Source: Kosakonia oryziphila (GTDB lineage: Bacteria > Pseudomonadota > Gammaproteobacteria > Enterobacterales > Enterobacteriaceae). Taken from it: a DNA stretch of 64,000 nt. The stretch covers positions 62,001-126,000 of the forward strand of contig NZ_FMBC01000002.1 in NCBI RefSeq assembly GCF_900094795.1. The letters run 5' to 3'. Each line of letters begins with the position of its first letter. Position 1 is the first letter of the stretch. The position numbers and the translations under genes are program-made. The notes beneath the pieces were generated by a model. The model worked only from the letters and a program-made list of their open reading frames with translations, made no database searches and was not told the origin of the DNA. This document shows positions 60,899 to 64,000 of the stretch, one piece after another.

Positions 60899-61363
60899 CT
60901 AATCTGATTTGTTTTTTACCATCTTACCGCTGTCGTTTAGACGATATGTTCCGCTATCCAGAGAGAAATAAGTCCCGGTATTCTTACTGTTATTCACCAT
61001 TAAAAGAGAATTTTTATCGATGCAATTTATTGGTGGTTTCATATCAGTAAAACAGCGTCTATCATATTTACCTTCTTCCTTATATCCATCGCCAAAATCC
61101 CAAAATACTATTGAGAAAAAACCATCACTTGCAGGTTTCGGGATATTATATTTTTCTTTTAAGATCGCATTATTTTTGATCCACCAGTCTATTTTTCCTC
61201 GGTCAGTTAAAGGGAAGTTTCTTACCAGAATAGAGCTGAATTCTCCATCTTCATGCACTGCCACAACCTCTACAGGACGGAAAGAAAATAAGAGAAAGTA
61301 ACCCAGTAGGGCGCAACTAATCAGTAATGATGCCAAAAGAATTTTTTTATTTTTAGATTTCAT
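60899..61363 (-). CDS. DUF943-family membrane-anchored protein, copy 2
   Basis: The 154-residue protein starts MKSKNKKILLASLLISC, has one membrane helix (about 8-28), and the conserved core IDWWIKNNAILKEKYNIPKP, FWDFGDGYKEEGKYDRRCF and PINCIDKN. The C-terminal 40 residues diverge strongly from copies 1 and 3. I chose the ATG at 61363, equivalent to the MRVKNKK starts of the other copies; it overlaps the upstream DUF3289 gene by 11 bases. An ATG four codons earlier is possible. Confidence 0.8.
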   Translation of the reverse strand: MKSKNKKILLASLLISCALLGYFLLFSFRPVEVVAVHEDGEFSSILVRNFPLTDRGKIDWWIKNNAILKEKYNIPKPASDGFFSIVFWDFGDGYKEEGKYDRRCFTDMKPPINCIDKNSLLMVNNSKNTGTYFSLDSGTYRLNDSGKMVKNKSD

Positions 61364-62306
61364 TACGGGCCCCAATAATCTCTACAGTGGCTTCCATATT
61401 TGTCATGAATGGCTTGAAACCAAACTGGTTGTACCGCTGGAGAACAAACCAGATACGGAAAAAATGAAACTGATTGAATTTTGTTTTCGTTATATCGTCG
61501 CTGTCGAGGCCAAAGTGATCCTGTACCTTGTAATGCACCACTGCCCGGTATCGGTCATTTTCAATATGCAGTGATTTTATGGTGATATGCGTTGCCCAGG
61601 TATCATGAACGGTGATACCCATGCCGTTAAAATTATCCTGGAATCTGTCAAACTTAGGTAATCGTCCTTCAAGGATAGCTTTTCTCAATCTGTCTTGTTT
61701 TTCCGCTGGAAAATGCTTGCTTTCCCAGTCGATGCCTGTTTTTAAGGCTTTTGATAACAGAATGCGTGTACTGTTCTTCTCCGAAGAATCCCTAATAATC
61801 TGCTCTTTCAATGCCCTGTCCAGAGACATATCACGAAACGGCGTATCGTTGCCGTTCTGCATGTGAGTAATCATCTTTTCGATCAGGTGACTGTAAGGCC
61901 CATAAAGGGAAAATTTGCGGGATAATGAGCGGAATTCGTCAAACAGCATGGCGGCGCATTGCTGGCGGGTAATTTTCTCCCCGGCTCTACGCAAATTGCA
62001 GCAGAACATGGACTGAGGACGATCCATTGAGGAACGCCGGGTAAGCGTCCACGGATCAACCCGGTCAGAAATATAATCCAGCCGGTACCGGGATTTTAAC
62101 TGTGCTTCAGTCAGATCGCCGCAGCGCATATCACTGGCGCTGTAGTCGTCCATCCACTTTTGGGTTTTGAATATGGTGCTGGGAAACTGTAATGCAGCCA
62201 TCAGTTCCGTTGAAGTCTTCACAGGGAATAATACGCGGCGACTGGCGGGAGTGTAAATCATGCAGTAATCCTGCCCGTAATTTTTACAGATTCCGGGCAG
62301 GGGCAT
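61353..62306 (-). CDS. DUF3289-family protein, copy 2 (with N-terminal extension)
   Basis: The longest frame gives 317 residues. Residues 36-317 align with copy 1 from MAALQFPSTIFKTQKWMDDY on. The first 35 residues (PLPGICKNYGQDYCMIYTPA onward) are encoded by the 102-bp block that is out of frame in copy 1, so the real start may be the ATG at 62201 or 62261. The C-terminal ~100 residues are almost identical to copies 1 and 3. The middle (RALKEQIIRDSSEKNSTRIL and the next 25 residues) is variable. It ends GARNEI, three residues longer than its paralogs. Confidence 0.78.
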   Translation of the reverse strand: MPLPGICKNYGQDYCMIYTPASRRVLFPVKTSTELMAALQFPSTIFKTQKWMDDYSASDMRCGDLTEAQLKSRYRLDYISDRVDPWTLTRRSSMDRPQSMFCCNLRRAGEKITRQQCAAMLFDEFRSLSRKFSLYGPYSHLIEKMITHMQNGNDTPFRDMSLDRALKEQIIRDSSEKNSTRILLSKALKTGIDWESKHFPAEKQDRLRKAILEGRLPKFDRFQDNFNGMGITVHDTWATHITIKSLHIENDRYRAVVHYKVQDHFGLDSDDITKTKFNQFHFFRIWFVLQRYNQFGFKPFMTNMEATVEIIGARNEI

Positions 62307-62324
62307 AGTAGACGCTCTACGTTC

Positions 62325-62642
62325 TCAGTCCATCATCAAAATGACGCGCGGTAAGACCAGATCAGAACGCTGGGTGTCAAAATTGGCGAGATCAGCACGG
62401 TATTTTTTGCCTGTTTTCGTGTTCTCCAGGATAGCCGCGCCAATTTCCATAATATTCACCTGTTCCCACTCAATAAGGTTGGCAGGGTCAGGATACTGAT
62501 AGAGGGTGATCATCCCTGCATGAGCAAGTACAAGTAACTCTATTTCTTCACAGCCAAGATGTTTGGTTGCCAGCGGTAGGGGGTAATAATCAAATAGCAA
62601 ATAGCGCGATAAAATCACGTATTCGCTACGTTCGCCATCCAC
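62325..62642 (-). CDS. hypothetical 105-residue protein between array units
   Basis: The frame starts with GTG (AAGG seven bases upstream) and ends 18 bases before copy 2 of DUF3289. The product is acidic and looks like a folded beta-rich domain (IELLVLAHAGMITLYQYPDP, GAAILENTKTGKKYRADLAN). I do not recognise it. Stop codons lie directly upstream in this frame, while the other minus-strand frame is open there (see 62615-62791), so it could be the C-terminal part of a longer, frameshifted gene. Confidence 0.5.
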   Translation of the reverse strand: MDGERSEYVILSRYLLFDYYPLPLATKHLGCEEIELLVLAHAGMITLYQYPDPANLIEWEQVNIMEIGAAILENTKTGKKYRADLANFDTQRSDLVLPRVILMMD

Positions 62643-62791
62643 GCAATCGCCTTACTAAAAGGGTGTGAGGCCGGCGGTAAGGTGTTCTCTCCGTCGGGAT
62701 AGCCTCCTGAGCATTCTGCTACTTCCGCATGGCTGGTGCAAGCCGGGCAGGTGGCAATGGTTTTATTACTGTCTCTACGCGAGGGGAAAAC
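62615..62791 (-). pseudogene. start-less open frame with a CxxC motif, possible gene remnant
   Basis: Immediately after the stop of DUF943 copy 3, and in its frame, 58 codons are open. They encode RRDSNKTIATCPACTSHAEV then AECSGGYPDGENTLPP and end MANVANT. There is no ATG and no ribosome-binding site. The CPAC pair and composition look like coding sequence. It overlaps the start of the 105-residue gene in another frame, so the two may be halves of one gene split by a frameshift. Confidence 0.35.
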
Positions 62792-63262
62792 CTAATCGGA
62801 TGCGACTTTTATAATATCACCATTATGGTCTAAGCGATAATTATCACCATCGTATACGGTGAACATTACGCCCATATTTCTGCTTTTATCTACAGAAAAA
62901 ACAGCATCCTTTTCGATGCAATTTACTTTTGTCTTCATATCATCAAAACAAAGTCTGTCATATTTTTCCTCTTTTTTATATCCTTCCCCAAACAACCAGA
63001 AGGTGACATAAAAGTAGCCATCTGAATCAGGTTTGGGAATACCATATTTATCTTTTAACATATCCTTGTTTTTTAACCACCAGTTAATTTTTCCTTTATC
63101 AGTCGGCGGGAAACTAGTGACTAAAACATCACTGAAACCACTACTTCTGTGATGGATAGCGACAATCTCTACTGGACGCAGAGACAACCAAAGCCAGTAG
63201 CCAAGTAACACGCAGCCAGCCAGAAAGAGCGGAACAATAGTTTTCTTGTTTTTCACTCTCAT
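62792..63262 (-). CDS. DUF943-family membrane-anchored protein, copy 3
   Basis: The 156-residue protein has MRVKNKKTIVPLFLAGCVLL (helix about 8-28, with a lipobox-like LAGC) and the conserved core INWWLKNKDMLKDKYGIPKP, EEKYDRLCF and VNCIEKD. It carries FWLFGEGYKK in place of FWDFGDGYKE and a two-residue insertion after VAIH. The C-terminus is distinct. It overlaps DUF3289 copy 3 by four bases (ATGA). Confidence 0.8.
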   Translation of the reverse strand: MRVKNKKTIVPLFLAGCVLLGYWLWLSLRPVEIVAIHHRSSGFSDVLVTSFPPTDKGKINWWLKNKDMLKDKYGIPKPDSDGYFYVTFWLFGEGYKKEEKYDRLCFDDMKTKVNCIEKDAVFSVDKSRNMGVMFTVYDGDNYRLDHNGDIIKVASD

Positions 63263-64000
63263 TTTCGAGTTCCTGTAATTTCTATAGTGGCTTCCATATT
63301 GGTCATAAATGGCTTGAAACCAAACTGATTGTACCGCTGGAGAACAAACCAGATGCGGAAGAAATGAAACTGGCTGAATTTTGTTTTCAGAATATCATCG
63401 CTATCCAGACCAAAGTGATCCTGTACCTTGTAATGGACCACAGCCCGATAACGGTCATTATCAATATGCAGTGATTTTATGGTGATATGTGTTGCCCAGG
63501 TATCATGAACGGTGATACCCATACCGTTAAAGTTATCCTGGAAGCGGTCAAATTTGGGGAGTTTCCCACCGAGAATTATTTCTTTTAATTTATTCTTCTC
63601 GTTTGCTGGATAACATTTCTTATCCCAATCAATATTTTTTTCAATAAATTCGTATAGTCTCAGACGAGTACTGTTTTTTGTCATGTCATTAAGAATCTGC
63701 TCTTTCAATGCCCTGTCCAGCGCCATATCCCGGAAGGGTGTACCGTTACCATGCTGCATATGGGTGATCATCTTTTCGATCAGGTGGCTGTAAGGCCCAT
63801 AAAGGGAAAATTTGCGGGATAATGAGCGGAACTCGTCAAACAGCATTGCGGTACACTGCTGGCGGGTAATCTTTTCACCCTTGCCACGTAGATTACAGCA
63901 GAACATGGACTGGGGACGATCCATCGAGGAACGCCGGGTAAGCGTCCAGGGATCAACGCGGCCAGAAATATAGTCCAGCCGGTACTGGGATTTTAACTGT
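63259..64000 (-). CDS. DUF3289-family protein, copy 3 (5' end outside the window)
   Basis: The frame stays open to the window edge, giving about 246 visible residues; the visible part begins QLKSQYRLDYISGRVDPWTL, aligning with residue 70 of copy 2. The C-terminal block is nearly identical to copy 2, while the central stretch (DMTKNSTRLRLYEFIEKNID) is different. The gene shows that the array continues beyond the window. Its ATG overlaps nothing visible; its stop overlaps DUF943 copy 3. Confidence 0.8.
   Translation of the reverse strand, partial: QLKSQYRLDYISGRVDPWTLTRRSSMDRPQSMFCCNLRGKGEKITRQQCTAMLFDEFRSLSRKFSLYGPYSHLIEKMITHMQHGNGTPFRDMALDRALKEQILNDMTKNSTRLRLYEFIEKNIDWDKKCYPANEKNKLKEIILGGKLPKFDRFQDNFNGMGITVHDTWATHITIKSLHIDNDRYRAVVHYKVQDHFGLDSDDILKTKFSQFHFFRIWFVLQRYNQFGFKPFMTNMEATIEITGTRK

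Overview
This is a chromosomal segment of an enteric bacterium of the family Enterobacteriaceae. Most of the backbone follows the Escherichia coli K-12 order from proK-eptB through yhjXY-tag-yiaC-bisC, ghrB-yiaFG, glyQS, wecH, xylBA/FGHR, bax-malS-avtA, ysaA, selAB, yibF, mtlADR, lldPRD, trmL, cysE-gpsA-secB-grxC-yibN and gpmM-envC-yibQ. Proteins are close to but clearly different from E. coli, and genes E. coli K-12 lacks are interleaved (a 2-ketogluconate operon, a CheY/CheC/diguanylate cyclase operon, an Ohr peroxidase, a GlxA/isochorismatase pair). I would guess an Enterobacter/Kosakonia-like genus, but the species cannot be fixed from the sequence alone.

Layout. 1-620: right end of an integrated element (partial SGNH hydrolase, inverted repeats) abutting a partial copy of the proK 3' end. 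774-8806: tRNA-Pro(CGG), eptB, ohr, yhjX with a YpdB-type operator, yhjY, tag-yiaC, and a bisC broken by an internal deletion. 9012-14222: LacI-type regulator plus kguEKTD-like operon for 2-ketogluconate use; the last gene is the ortholog of E. coli ghrB, and a PtxS-like palindrome precedes the operon. 14295-18087: yiaF, yiaG, then a three-gene signalling operon (receiver, CheC phosphatase, PAS-GGDEF). 18126-24166: glyS/glyQ, ysaB, wecH, and a GlxA-type regulator with a cysteine hydrolase. 24288-32528: complete xylose regulon. 32581-41739: bax, malS, avtA, ysaA, selenocysteine genes selA/selB, yibF. 41740-46544: mannitol operon with four CRP palindromes. 46587-50419: L-lactate operon with two LldR-type operators. 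50456-58254: trmL, cysE, gpsA, secB, grxC, yibN, gpmM, envC, yibQ.

After yibQ, where E. coli has waaH-tdh-kbl and the LPS core (waa) genes, the backbone breaks. There is a stub resembling a glycosyltransferase start, an IS3-family 3' end, a decayed IS256-family transposase, and then an AT-rich array on the minus strand of at least three tandem gene pairs. Each pair has a DUF3289-family protein followed, with overlapping codons, by a small membrane-anchored DUF943-family protein. The array runs off the right edge of the window. It is the best candidate for an undescribed system here: tandemly duplicated and diversified pairs that look like effector/immunity or other antagonistic cassettes, although no secretion gene lies in the window and function is inference only.
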